From: Ruminococcus flavefaciens
GTDB taxonomy: Bacteria; Bacillota; Clostridia; Oscillospirales; Ruminococcaceae
Length of the DNA stretch: 64,000 nt
Direction of reading: 5' to 3'
Assembly: GCA_023667045.1 (NCBI GenBank)
Contig: JAMPAU010000004.1
Location: 1 to 64,000 of the forward strand
The notes beneath the pieces were generated by a model, which saw nothing but the letters and a program-made list of their open reading frames with translations, had not been told where the DNA came from and searched no databases. A program made the position numbers and the translations under genes. Shown here one piece after another: positions 42,661-50,946 of this stretch; position 1 is the stretch's first letter, and the number at the start of each line of letters is the position of its first letter.

Positions 42661-43755
42661 TCACTCCAGTCTTAAAGGTTTGATTTTTTCGTATTCGCAG
42701 AAAAGAAAAAAAGTCATAATGATAAGCATAACAGACGGCACAGGAGAATCCGCCTGATGTGTGCGGATATTTACCGTTGAGGTAAGGACAGTCTCGCCGG
42801 ACAGCATAAAAGGCATTATCAGCTTACATATGATAAAGCTTATCACTGAGGAGGTAATTCTCATAAGAATAAGGGGTTTAAGTGAGAGTTTCCCCGATAC
42901 AGCCGAAATCTGAAATATAACGCATATCCCACCGAAAGATACAAGAAAACTCAGATACGGCAGAAGACTGTAATCTCCTCTTGAAAAATCGTCAACGGCA
43001 GTCACGTCAAGTACAGCCTTTATAAACTGCATGGAATCGGAAACAGAAAGATTTGTAATATCTGAAACTATTCCCCCCACAGCCGATATTATGCCGGAGT
43101 ATTCAAGCAAGGACGTAGCCACCGCAAAGGCAGTTACCATAAAGCATATATCCATTATTGAATGCCCTCCGCTGATAACGCATTCCGTGAGCATATCCGC
43201 CGTTATTTTTATATCGGGCTTGCTTACGGCAGAGTTGCATTTTTTACGCATGAACACAGATACGGCAAGGGCAAGCAGTATATTTGCACTCAGTGTGGAA
43301 ACAAGAATGACGTTTCTGGCAGATTTACTGCCATAGAGCTGTCCGGAGATACAGCCTGTTATAAAGGCAGGACCAGCCCCGAAACACAGTCCGCAGAATA
43401 TTTCTGCACGGCGTTTTTCTATAAGACCCTTTTCATATGCTGTATAAATCATTTTCGTCCCGACAGGATAGCCGGCAACCATGCTGAAAAGAAACACAGG
43501 TAAAACTATTCCGTCCATGCCGAAAAGTATTTTTCCGGCACTGCCTGTGAATCTTGCCATGCTGTCAATCAGTCCGCTTTTTATCAGCAGAGGAGATATA
43601 ATCATTATTGCATAAAGGGACGGTATTATTATATGGATACATCTTTCAAGTGCGTCTGATACTGCAAGTCTGACTATATCCGTTTTTATGAGACATAATA
43701 ATGCCGTACATATCAGCACTGAAATTTTAATATAGGAAAATATTTTTTTCTGCAT
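42661..43755 (-). CDS. YlbJ-like sporulation membrane protein
   Basis: 364 residues with about eight hydrophobic segments. Conserved parts are IIIPSLYAIMIISPLLIKSG, FSMVAGYPVGTKMIYTAYE and GLCFGAGPAFITGCI, which are typical of YlbJ, a membrane protein of the mother-cell sporulation programme with nucleoside-transporter-like gate helices. It is the first gene of the ylbJ-yqfC-yqfD set. In Bacillus these genes are not together, so their grouping here suggests a single sporulation operon. Confidence 0.8.
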   Translation of the reverse strand: MQKKIFSYIKISVLICTALLCLIKTDIVRLAVSDALERCIHIIIPSLYAIMIISPLLIKSGLIDSMARFTGSAGKILFGMDGIVLPVFLFSMVAGYPVGTKMIYTAYEKGLIEKRRAEIFCGLCFGAGPAFITGCISGQLYGSKSARNVILVSTLSANILLALAVSVFMRKKCNSAVSKPDIKITADMLTECVISGGHSIMDICFMVTAFAVATSLLEYSGIISAVGGIVSDITNLSVSDSMQFIKAVLDVTAVDDFSRGDYSLLPYLSFLVSFGGICVIFQISAVSGKLSLKPLILMRITSSVISFIICKLIMPFMLSGETVLTSTVNIRTHQADSPVPSVMLIIMTFFLFCEYEKIKPLRLE

Positions 43756-43834
43756 AACATCACCTTATTAATTTTATTAGCGAACTCCCTAAATTATGTT
43801 GAAATGAAAAATTTGTAAAATTTCGGGAAATACC

Positions 43835-43863
43835 TTGACAAATCATGATATATATTATATAAT
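43835..43863 (+). promoter_or_regulatory. Promoter of the pspA-like gene
   Basis: TTGACA, 17-base spacer, TATAAT; 57 bases before the ATG at 43920. Perfect consensus hexamers. Confidence 0.85.
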
Positions 43864-43919
43864 TACTATAACAGAAGATTATTCTGTTGAAATGTTTTTC
43901 TTGAAACGGGGGAATTTTA

Positions 43920-44603
43920 ATGGATATATTCAGCAGATTAAGTGATTTGCTACAGTCTAATCTCAATGACCTTATCGACAGGGCAGAAGACCCCGAAAAA
44001 ATGGTTAAGCAGATTATCGCTGATATGCAGACCGAACTCAACAAGGCTGTACAGAATTACGGTACGGTCAGGTCAAGCCAGATTCTTGCAGAAAAAAAGT
44101 ATCAGGATTCTTTAAAGGTCTCTCAGGAATGGGAAAACAAGGCTAAAAATGCACTCTCTCAGGGCGATACGGAGCTTGCAAGACAGGCTCTTTTCAGAAA
44201 AGTAAAAACCGATGAGGAGATTTCTGTTTATAAGGAAATGTATGATGCCATTTCAGAGCAGACCGAAGCCGTAAAGACACAGGTTGATACTCTCAAGCTT
44301 AAACTCGATGAGGCTAAGAGCCGTCAGGCTATACTTATTGCACGTGCAAAAATGGCTGATACTCAGAAGAAACTTTCGGAAATATCCGGAAGTATCGGCG
44401 GTTCGTCAGCTTTTGAAAAGTTCAGCAGAATGGAAGAAGCTATTTCAAAGAGTGAGGCAGAAGTGACAGCACTTAATGAAATCTCCGACGCTGAAAAAAT
44501 TACAAAAACCTTTGAACAGCTTGAAACTGACTCGAAGATTGATTCTGAACTTGCAAGGCTTATGTCCAAAATGAATATTACTGATGATTCTGAGGAAGAA
44601 TAA
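43920..44603 (+). CDS. PspA/IM30 family protein
   Basis: 227 residues, the family size. It opens with FSRLSDLLQSNLNDLIDRAE, the amphipathic membrane-binding helix, followed by DPEKMVKQIIADMQTEL and long coiled coils rich in Glu, Lys and Ala. PspA/Vipp1 proteins polymerise on the inner face of the membrane and limit proton leak under envelope stress. A short membrane protein gene follows at once and probably works with it. Confidence 0.88.
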   Translation: MDIFSRLSDLLQSNLNDLIDRAEDPEKMVKQIIADMQTELNKAVQNYGTVRSSQILAEKKYQDSLKVSQEWENKAKNALSQGDTELARQALFRKVKTDEEISVYKEMYDAISEQTEAVKTQVDTLKLKLDEAKSRQAILIARAKMADTQKKLSEISGSIGGSSAFEKFSRMEEAISKSEAEVTALNEISDAEKITKTFEQLETDSKIDSELARLMSKMNITDDSEEE

Positions 44604-44627
44604 TTTTAAAAAAAGGAATTTTTATGT

Positions 44628-44798
44628 ATGAGTAAAAAAAGCAAAGATAATTATCCACGCAGGGTATTTGGTACAAGTCTGGCAGTGCTTAGTGCATTGT
44701 TTGTTGCTATAGCGTCTATTCTTTACATTCTATACAAGAGCTGGAGTGCAAAGCTCGATTTTGAAAAGTGGAAAGACTATGACGAATGCGGAATATAA
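44628..44798 (+). CDS. Small single-pass membrane protein after pspA
   Basis: 56 residues, too short for many gene callers. AAAGGAA precedes the ATG at 44628. A basic start (MSKKSKDNYPRRVFG) is followed by one helix (SLAVLSALFVAIASILYILY) and a charged tail. It starts 24 bases after pspA and lies before the shared terminator, so it is likely a membrane partner of PspA. There is no named family. Confidence 0.65.
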   Translation: MSKKSKDNYPRRVFGTSLAVLSALFVAIASILYILYKSWSAKLDFEKWKDYDECGI

Positions 44799-44802
44799 AA
44801 AC

Positions 44803-44836
44803 ATAGGACGGGATTTTTCCTGTCCTGTTTTTTTGT
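44803..44836 (+). terminator. Terminator of the pspA unit
   Basis: AGGACGGG pairs with CCTGTCCT, one mismatch, followed by seven or more T. Confidence 0.8.
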
Positions 44837-44905
44837 ACAGCTATTGATAAATTAATGGCAATATGTTATTATAAATATATGACTTTTTTATAAGGAGATT
44901 TTTTT

Positions 44906-46834
44906 ATGCTTGTTTCTTTGAATAATATCAATAAATTTTATAACGGTAATCAGTTGCTGAATAATATTTCGCTTTCCATTGACGAGAGTGACAAAATCGG
45001 GCTTGTCGGCAATAACGGTTGCGGAAAGTCCACGCTACTTAAAATAATAACCGGTTCTGTAGAGCCGGACAGGTTCACGGAAAAAGACGGTATTATTTCC
45101 TTTGCCGGAAAGACAACCATAGGCTACCTCGAACAGATGGGCGGACTTGATTCTGAAAAAACCGTCATGGCAGAAATGCAGAGTGTTTTTGATGATATGC
45201 ACAAGGCTATTGACCGTCTCCGTGAAATAGAAATAGAAATTGAAATGGGCGATAATTCTTCAGCAGACGAATATCAGCAGTTGTCGTCATGGATTGAAGC
45301 AAACGACGGCTACAATACCGACGTGAAAATAAAAACTGTTCTTAACGGCATGGGCTTTTCTGAAAACGAACTTAACCGTACTGTTTCCGGATTCAGCGGT
45401 GGTGAAAAAACCCGTCTCTGTATTGCAAGACTTCTGCTTGAAGCACCTAATCTGCTTATCCTTGACGAACCCACCAACCACCTTGATTTTAAAACTATCA
45501 TGTGGCTTGAAGATTATCTGCGTTCATATCGTGGTGCAGTGCTGATAGTCTCGCACGACAGGTATTTTCTGGACAGACTGTGTACCTCAATATGCGAAAT
45601 AGAAAGAGGTACTCTCACACGCTATAAAGGCAACTATTCGGCTTTTGTCCGTCAGCGTGAGGAAAACGACGCTCGCCGTGAAAAAGAATACGAAATGCAA
45701 CAGAAACAGATAGCAAAGCTTGAAGACTATGTAGCTAAAAACCTTGTCCGTGCCTCTACCACCAAAATGGCACAGAGCAAGCGTAAACAGCTTGAAAAAA
45801 TGGACGTGATAGAAAAGCCTTTCCATGATACGAAAACCGCAAAGATTCATTTTACATATGCCGTTGAACCGCCTATAGACGTTCTCAAAGTAAAGGGCGT
45901 TGATATATCTGTAGGAGAGGGAAATTCACGGAAAACACTTGTTGACGAGATAAATTTTGAAGTCCGTCGTGGTGAAAAAATCGGCATAATCGGCGATAAC
46001 GGCATAGGAAAATCCACACTGCTTAAAATCATACAGGAAAAACTCTCGCACAAGGGCATTGTACGCTGGAACAGCAACATAAAAATATCATACTTTGAGC
46101 AGGAAAGCACTAACCTGAACCGTGAACTCACTGTCATGGAAGAAATACACAGCCGTTATCCGTCAATGTCAGACTTGGAAGTACGCAGTCTGCTTGCACA
46201 AGTCCGGCTGACCGGCGAGAATGTTTTCAAGGAGACCGGAGTGATAAGCGGTGGTGAACGTGCTAAACTGTGTTTTGCGATTATGATGCAGGAACACGGC
46301 AACGTCCTTATCCTCGACGAACCCACTAACCACCTTGACCTGTCATCAAAGGAAGCTATCGAGGAGGCGCTCGCCGAATATACCGGAACAGTTATTTTTG
46401 TTTCGCACGACAGATACCTTTTAAGCAAGATAGCCGACCGCCTTATTGAACTTACTGATGGTAAGTATCGTCTGCATAACTATGGCTTTGAAAAGTACCT
46501 TGACGTATTGAGAGATGAGCAGGCAGAGCAGAAAAGAATCGCCGACGCTGAAAAGTTCGCTAAAAACGCCGAAATAGCTAAAGAAAAAGCTGTCAAGACC
46601 TACCGCAACAAACAGCAGAGAAGTGCCGACGCTGTACGCAAGAACGAAATGAAACGTCTCGAAAAGGAAATAGACGGTTTTCAGGCTGAAATAGATTCTC
46701 TCACAGAAGAAATCTCGCATGAAGAAGTTTACAGCAACTATGAACTTATGAGCGAAAAATGCACACGCATTGAAGAACTCAAGCAGAAAATAGATGAAAA
46801 TTTCGATAAGCTGATTGAACTTGAAGAACAATGA
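44906..46834 (+). CDS. ABC-F family ATPase
   Basis: 642 residues with two ATPase cassettes in tandem and no membrane segment. The first has Walker A GLVGNNGCGKSTLL, signature FSGGEKTRL and LILDEPTNHLDF; the second has GIIGDNGIGKSTLL, ISGGERAKL and LILDEPTNHLDL. Between them is the basic linker with KMAQSKRKQLEKMD, and a C-terminal coiled coil (~540-640) follows. ABC-F proteins bind the ribosomal E site and rescue or tune stalled ribosomes; some give antibiotic resistance. The linker resembles the YfmR/Uup-type housekeeping members more than resistance types, but this is uncertain. Confidence 0.9.
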   Translation: MLVSLNNINKFYNGNQLLNNISLSIDESDKIGLVGNNGCGKSTLLKIITGSVEPDRFTEKDGIISFAGKTTIGYLEQMGGLDSEKTVMAEMQSVFDDMHKAIDRLREIEIEIEMGDNSSADEYQQLSSWIEANDGYNTDVKIKTVLNGMGFSENELNRTVSGFSGGEKTRLCIARLLLEAPNLLILDEPTNHLDFKTIMWLEDYLRSYRGAVLIVSHDRYFLDRLCTSICEIERGTLTRYKGNYSAFVRQREENDARREKEYEMQQKQIAKLEDYVAKNLVRASTTKMAQSKRKQLEKMDVIEKPFHDTKTAKIHFTYAVEPPIDVLKVKGVDISVGEGNSRKTLVDEINFEVRRGEKIGIIGDNGIGKSTLLKIIQEKLSHKGIVRWNSNIKISYFEQESTNLNRELTVMEEIHSRYPSMSDLEVRSLLAQVRLTGENVFKETGVISGGERAKLCFAIMMQEHGNVLILDEPTNHLDLSSKEAIEEALAEYTGTVIFVSHDRYLLSKIADRLIELTDGKYRLHNYGFEKYLDVLRDEQAEQKRIADAEKFAKNAEIAKEKAVKTYRNKQQRSADAVRKNEMKRLEKEIDGFQAEIDSLTEEISHEEVYSNYELMSEKCTRIEELKQKIDENFDKLIELEEQ

Positions 46835-46895
46835 TAATTTTTTACAAAATATCGGACGTGCTATTGTCGAAAATCAACAAAATTTAAAATATATA

Positions 46896-46924
46896 TTGAA
46901 AAGTGAGTTGAAATGTGTTATAAT
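46896..46924 (+). promoter_or_regulatory. Promoter of the SCIFF peptide gene
   Basis: TTGAAA, 17-base spacer, TATAAT. It lies 54 bases before the peptide ATG at 46978. Confidence 0.75.
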
Positions 46925-46977
46925 AAAATCCGACATTCACGGTGCAAACCGTAGAAAATTAACGGAGGTTTATACTT

Positions 46978-47115
46978 ATGAAACACATTCAGACAATCAA
47001 CAAGGCTAATCTTAAGGAGTCCGCTAAAAAGGGCGGTTGCGGTAAGTGTCAGGCATCATGCCAGTCTGCCTGCAAGACTTCATGCACAGTTGCTAACCAG
47101 AAGTGCGAAAGATAA
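46978..47115 (+). CDS. scfA: SCIFF six-cysteine ribosomal peptide precursor
   Basis: 45 residues with exactly six Cys (C21, C24, C28, C32, C36, C43), the hallmark of the Six-Cysteines-In-Forty-Five peptides. The leader is MKHIQTINKANLKESAKKGG and the core is C-rich, with Thr at 34 as a likely thioether partner. AACGGAGG precedes the ATG. SCIFF peptides are converted to ranthipeptide thioethers by a radical-SAM maturase, which is present at 48778-50148 but not adjacent as usual. The natural role is unsettled; quorum sensing or metabolism have been suggested in Clostridia. Confidence 0.95.
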   Translation: MKHIQTINKANLKESAKKGGCGKCQASCQSACKTSCTVANQKCER

Positions 47116-47130
47116 GATTTGCATTTCACA

Positions 47131-47168
47131 TGAGGCAGTGTTTGTAACAAAATACTGCCTCTGTTTTT
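47131..47168 (+). terminator. Terminator after the SCIFF peptide gene
   Basis: GAGGCAGT (47132-47139) pairs with ACTGCCTC (47154-47161), followed by TGTTTTT. It would keep peptide mRNA abundant relative to the downstream TIR and maturase genes. Confidence 0.8.
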
Positions 47169-47185
47169 AGTTATGAGGTGATATT

Positions 47186-48211
47186 ATGGTATTCAACTGT
47201 AAAATGTGCGGGGCAAATCTCAATGTAAAGTCCGGTATGCGTATATGCAAGTGCGAATACTGCGATTCCGTGCAGACTGTTCCCGACCTCAGCAGTGAAA
47301 AGAAACTACAGCTTTTCAATAAGGCTAATGCCTTGCGTTTTGCTTGTGATTTCGACAGGGCAGGGGACGTGTACAGGGATATTGTGGAAGACTTTCCAGA
47401 GGAAGCAGAAGCCTACTGGGGTCTTTGTCTCTGCAAGTACGGCATAGAGTACGTCGTTGACCCTGAAACACAGAACAGAGTGCCGACCTGTCACCGCACG
47501 TCGTTTGAGAAGATTTAGGATATACCGGAGTTCCGTAAAGTCCTTGAATACTCAGACGTTAATTTAAGAAATATTTATATACAGCTTGCGGACGTAATCG
47601 ACGGCATTCAGCAGGGTATACTTGAAATCGCTATGAAAGAAAAGCCTTTTGACATTTTCATATGTTACAAGGAAACCGACGAAAACGGCTCACGGTCAGC
47701 GGACGCACTTCTTGCCGAAAGGCTCTATTCAGAACTCACAGCACAGAATATAAAAGTATTTTTTGCTACGGTAACTCTCAAAGACAAGTTAGGCACAGAG
47801 TTTGAACCTTACATATATTCGGCGATAAACTCCGCACAGATTATGGTATGCGTGGGTACTTCTCCAGAGCATTTCGACTCCGTATGGGTGCGTAACGAGT
47901 GGAGCAGGTTTATTGAACTCATGAAAAAAGACAAGTCTAAAATACTTATTCCGTGTTATTCGGACATGGCAGTAAGTCAGTTGCCGATTGAGTTCAGAGG
48001 ATTTCAAGCACAGGACTTGACGGAAACAAACGCCTTTGAGAACGTCGTGAAAAACGTACAGGACATTATGGCAGCAAGCGAGGGTGCAAAGTCTCAGCTT
48101 AACGTGCTTATGGAGCAGTTTGAGGGACAGCTAAGGAAAGAACGCCGTAAGCTCCATATGCTTGAAAAAAGTACATCATCAGCAGATGTCAGAAGAAAAA
48201 AGAAGAGCTAA
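47186..48211 (+). pseudogene. Zinc-ribbon/TIR-domain protein, interrupted by in-frame TAG
   Basis: The ATG at 47186 follows GAGGTG. Codons 1-110 give a zinc ribbon (CKMCGANLNVKSGMRICKCE with CXXC pairs), then a TPR-like helical part (AGDVYRDIVEDFPEEAEAYW), then TAG at 47516-47518. The same frame continues from DIPEFRKVLEYSD through FDIFICYKETDENGSRSADA, a TIR domain (47630-48010) with the catalytic-type Glu in VWVRNEW, to TAA at 48211. The zinc ribbon plus TIR order is known in Firmicutes TIR proteins. TIR domains cleave NAD+ or make cyclic ADP-ribose and are often defence effectors. The TAG leaves the TIR part without its own good start. Confidence 0.8.
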
Positions 48212-48776
48212 AGAATTATTCAAAAAGGAGTATCTGCACCCAGCCGGAATAGTTTTCGCTGAGTTGATGATTTTCATAATTACATTTGCGATATTGATGT
48301 CAGCCAGTGCGTCGTTTGGATTATGCTTTGCAGTTATACTTTTAGTGTGCGGTTTACCGCTGTTATTCTTAGTGCCGTATGTCAAAAAACGCAATCAGAA
48401 AGCCCGTGAAAATCTTTCCCGACGGCTTGCATACGACGACAAAGCCCCCGACTTTGACTACGGCAGTCAGGACAGCGAGATAGTACAGTTGCGTGAAATG
48501 GCTATGAAAGAATACGACAAAAAACGCTTTACGTTCGGCAAAGTGGTATTACTGTATATGGTAGGGTGGTATTTTGCTAAACTCCCGATAATATTAATCG
48601 TGGATATAATTGATTACCTGCCGATAGCCTCAGACTTTGTAGTGACGTTTTTTCATTTGATACTGCCGATTGTGGGGTTGATTTTAATACTCCGGCACAA
48701 CAAAAAGCTGAAAAAACAACTTGACGAAAAGTTAGATATTATAAACAAAGAAATAAAATATGAAAGGAAAATTTAA
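48186..48776 (+). CDS. Four-helix membrane ORF after TIR, possible broken fusion
   Basis: 196 residues from the ATG at 48186. A basic N-terminal coil (MSEEKRRAKELFKKEYLHP), then hydrophobic segments at ~25-42, ~45-65, ~125-147 and ~152-175, with a basic C-terminus. There is no good ribosome site. The frame is +1 to the TIR frame and overlaps its last 26 bases; the frames meet at a run of six A (48165-48170). Joined by an indel there, the coil would run straight on from the TIR tail. Either this is a coupled partner gene or one TIR-membrane protein split by a frameshift. Its stop lies one base before the maturase ATG. Confidence 0.55.
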   Translation: MSEEKRRAKELFKKEYLHPAGIVFAELMIFIITFAILMSASASFGLCFAVILLVCGLPLLFLVPYVKKRNQKARENLSRRLAYDDKAPDFDYGSQDSEIVQLREMAMKEYDKKRFTFGKVVLLYMVGWYFAKLPIILIVDIIDYLPIASDFVVTFFHLILPIVGLILILRHNKKLKKQLDEKLDIINKEIKYERKI

Positions 48777-48777
48777 A

Positions 48778-50148
48778 ATGATACATAAGTATAAGTTAAA
48801 CGGATTCAATATTGTTCTGGACGTTAACAGCGGTGGCGTTCACATTGTTGACGAGCTGACATATGACTTGCTTGACAATGTAGAACCGCCCTTTACAGAA
48901 GAATGTCCGGAAAAGGTAATTGAAAAGCTCTCAAAGGTTTACGACGTTGAGGACGTAAAGACCTGTTATTCTGAAATAGTCGAACTCTACAACGACAAGA
49001 TTCTTTTTTCCGACGACGACTATGAAAAATACGCACAGTATTCGGTAGCTTCGCCGGTAAAGGCTATGTGTCTCAATATCGCACACGACTGTAACTTGCG
49101 TTGTAAGTATTGTTTCGCCTCTACTGGAGATTTCGGCAAGGGCAGAAAGTTAATGTCCTTTGAGACAGGCAAGCACGCTATTGACTTCCTGCTTGAAAAG
49201 TCCGGCGACCGTCAGAACCTTGAGCTTGACTTCTTCGGCGGTGAGCCTCTTATGAATTTCGACGTTGTAAAGCAGATTGTTACTTATGCACGTAGCCGTG
49301 AAAAAGAGTTCAATAAGAAATTCCGATTTACTATCACCACAAACGGCATACTACTTACCGACGACAAAATAGACTTTATCAACAAAGAGATGTCAAATGT
49401 CGTATTATCTATTGACGGCAGAAAAGAAGTCCATGACTTTATGAGACCGAGAGTAGACGGTTCGGGCAGTTATGACAGGATTCTTCCGGCATTCAAGAAA
49501 CTCGTTGACGGCAGAGGTGATAAGGAATATTATGTCAGAGGTACTTTCACAAACCACAATCTTGACTTTGCTGACGACGTTTTCGCTCTGTATGACGCAG
49601 GTTTTGACCAGATTTCAATTGAGCCGGTTGTGGGCGATTCTGACGAGTATGCACTTACTGAAAAAAATCTGCCGGACGTTTTCAACGAATATGAACATCT
49701 CGCAAAAAGAATTATTGACAACGAAAAGAACGGTAAAAAGTTTAATTTCTTCCATTTCATGATTGACCTCGACCAAGGACCTTGTGCTATAAAGAGATTG
49801 CGTGGCTGTGGTTGCGGTAACGATTACGTCGCTATCACTCCAGACGGCGATATTTTCCCGTGTCACCAGTTTGTAGGAATTGACGATTACAAAATGGGCA
49901 ATATCGACGAAGGTACTTTCAATATGGAAATGAAAAACGACTTTGCAAAGGCACACGTCTACACCAAGCCCGAATGTAAAAAATGCTGGGCGAAGTTCTA
50001 TTGCAGTGGCGGTTGCAATGCCAACAACTATCAGTACATGGGCGACATAAGAACAGCACACAAACTTTCATGTCATCTTGAAAAGAAACGTCTTGAATGT
50101 GCAATCATGCTTAAGGCAATCCGTATTTTCGGCGAACAGGAACAGTAA
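48778..50148 (+). CDS. scfB: SCIFF radical-SAM maturase (thioether-bridge forming)
   Basis: 456 residues from the ATG at 48778 (AAAGGAAAA upstream; MIHKYKLNGFNIV is the family start). An N-terminal peptide-recognition (RRE-like) domain is at ~1-85. The radical-SAM cluster is CNLRCKYCF (CxxxCxxC) near residue 105. The C-terminal SPASM domain with its auxiliary cluster cysteines (CGCGNDY, FPCHQF, CKKCWAKFYCSGGC) follows at ~335-425. It binds [4Fe-4S] clusters and S-adenosylmethionine and forms Cys-to-Thr thioether bridges in SCIFF. The peptide gene lies 1.7 kb upstream, past the TIR and membrane genes. Confidence 0.95.
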   Translation: MIHKYKLNGFNIVLDVNSGGVHIVDELTYDLLDNVEPPFTEECPEKVIEKLSKVYDVEDVKTCYSEIVELYNDKILFSDDDYEKYAQYSVASPVKAMCLNIAHDCNLRCKYCFASTGDFGKGRKLMSFETGKHAIDFLLEKSGDRQNLELDFFGGEPLMNFDVVKQIVTYARSREKEFNKKFRFTITTNGILLTDDKIDFINKEMSNVVLSIDGRKEVHDFMRPRVDGSGSYDRILPAFKKLVDGRGDKEYYVRGTFTNHNLDFADDVFALYDAGFDQISIEPVVGDSDEYALTEKNLPDVFNEYEHLAKRIIDNEKNGKKFNFFHFMIDLDQGPCAIKRLRGCGCGNDYVAITPDGDIFPCHQFVGIDDYKMGNIDEGTFNMEMKNDFAKAHVYTKPECKKCWAKFYCSGGCNANNYQYMGDIRTAHKLSCHLEKKRLECAIMLKAIRIFGEQEQ

Positions 50149-50154
50149 AGGAAT

Positions 50155-50535
50155 TTGAAAAAGACCATAAGTATCAGTGAAATTATATCATATTGCTATT
50201 CATATAAAAGCGGTAAAGAGTGCGAGTTCTATTTTGACCTTTATGATGACAGTCTGCTTGACGACGAGTATATATTGCGTTATAGTTATAATATCATACC
50301 AATGTTTTATGTGATTGAAAATGAAAAGATAAAAGAATTTCTTTTGCTAGAAAATAACAGAAAAATCACTAAAAACCTTAAAAAAATGTCTCAGAGTGAA
50401 GCAGAGGGTCTTTTTCAGACAATGTTTGATTATAATTGAGGCTTTGGTCAACGTTGGGCGAAATATATAAAAAAATACAAGATTGATTCTGCAATTGAAT
50501 GGTGTAAAGAAAATAATATACCTTATACAATATAA
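50155..50535 (+). pseudogene. Small hypothetical gene interrupted by an in-frame TGA
   Basis: The TTG at 50155 is preceded by AAAGGA. 94 codons (SISEIISYCYSYKSGKECEF, then YILRYSYNIIPMFYVIENEK) lead to TGA at 50437-50439. The frame continues for 31 codons with GFGQRWAKYIKKYKIDSAIE, ending EWCKENNIPYTI and TAA. The far part has aromatic and basic residues spaced as in a folded protein, so the TGA is probably recent. Family unknown; no membrane segments. It lies between the maturase and the deaminase gene and may be cotranscribed with them. Confidence 0.6.
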
Positions 50536-50553
50536 TTAATACAGGGGATTAAG

Positions 50554-50946
50554 ATGAATAAGATATGGGAAAAACTCTATATTTCGGCAAAGTCCGTACA
50601 AAATGAACACAGAATATCAGATTATGTGTCGGGCGGAGAAGTAGCCTCAGCGATACTTTCACAGTCGGGAAAAATATATACAGGTGTCTGTATTGATACC
50701 TGTTCAGCTCTTGGCATATGTGCTGAACGTAATGCAATATTCAGCATGATTACCAACGGCGAACACCAAATAGACAAGGTACTTGTTGTTATGCCTAACG
50801 GCACAAACGGCACTCCTTGTGGTGCTTGTCGTGAACTAATGGTACAGCTTATGCCGGACAGTTACAAGAACATAGAAATCATGCTTGACTATAAAACCGG
50901 AAAAACTATAAAATTAGGCGATATTACGCCGGAGTGGTGGATATAA
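50554..50946 (+). CDS. Cytidine-deaminase-like (blasticidin-deaminase-type) protein
   Basis: 130 residues. The zinc site is CAERNAIF (Cys and catalytic Glu) and PCGACRE (two Cys), the CDA pattern rather than the tRNA or dCMP types. SGGEVASAI and TGVCIDTCSALG precede it. It deaminates cytidine or a related base or nucleoside analogue, as a tetramer. Its TAA overlaps the next ATG (TAATG), so translation is coupled. GGGGAT precedes the start. Confidence 0.85.
   Translation: MNKIWEKLYISAKSVQNEHRISDYVSGGEVASAILSQSGKIYTGVCIDTCSALGICAERNAIFSMITNGEHQIDKVLVVMPNGTNGTPCGACRELMVQLMPDSYKNIEIMLDYKTGKTIKLGDITPEWWI

Noticed and set aside
44906-46834. Antibiotic-resistance ABC-F protein
   Set aside because: The linker between cassettes looks like housekeeping Uup/YfmR types, and nothing in the context points to resistance.
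46978-47115. Ferredoxin-like or metallothionein-like small protein
   Set aside because: Six Cys in 45 residues with the MKHIQTINKANLK leader and a SCIFF maturase nearby identify the SCIFF peptide.
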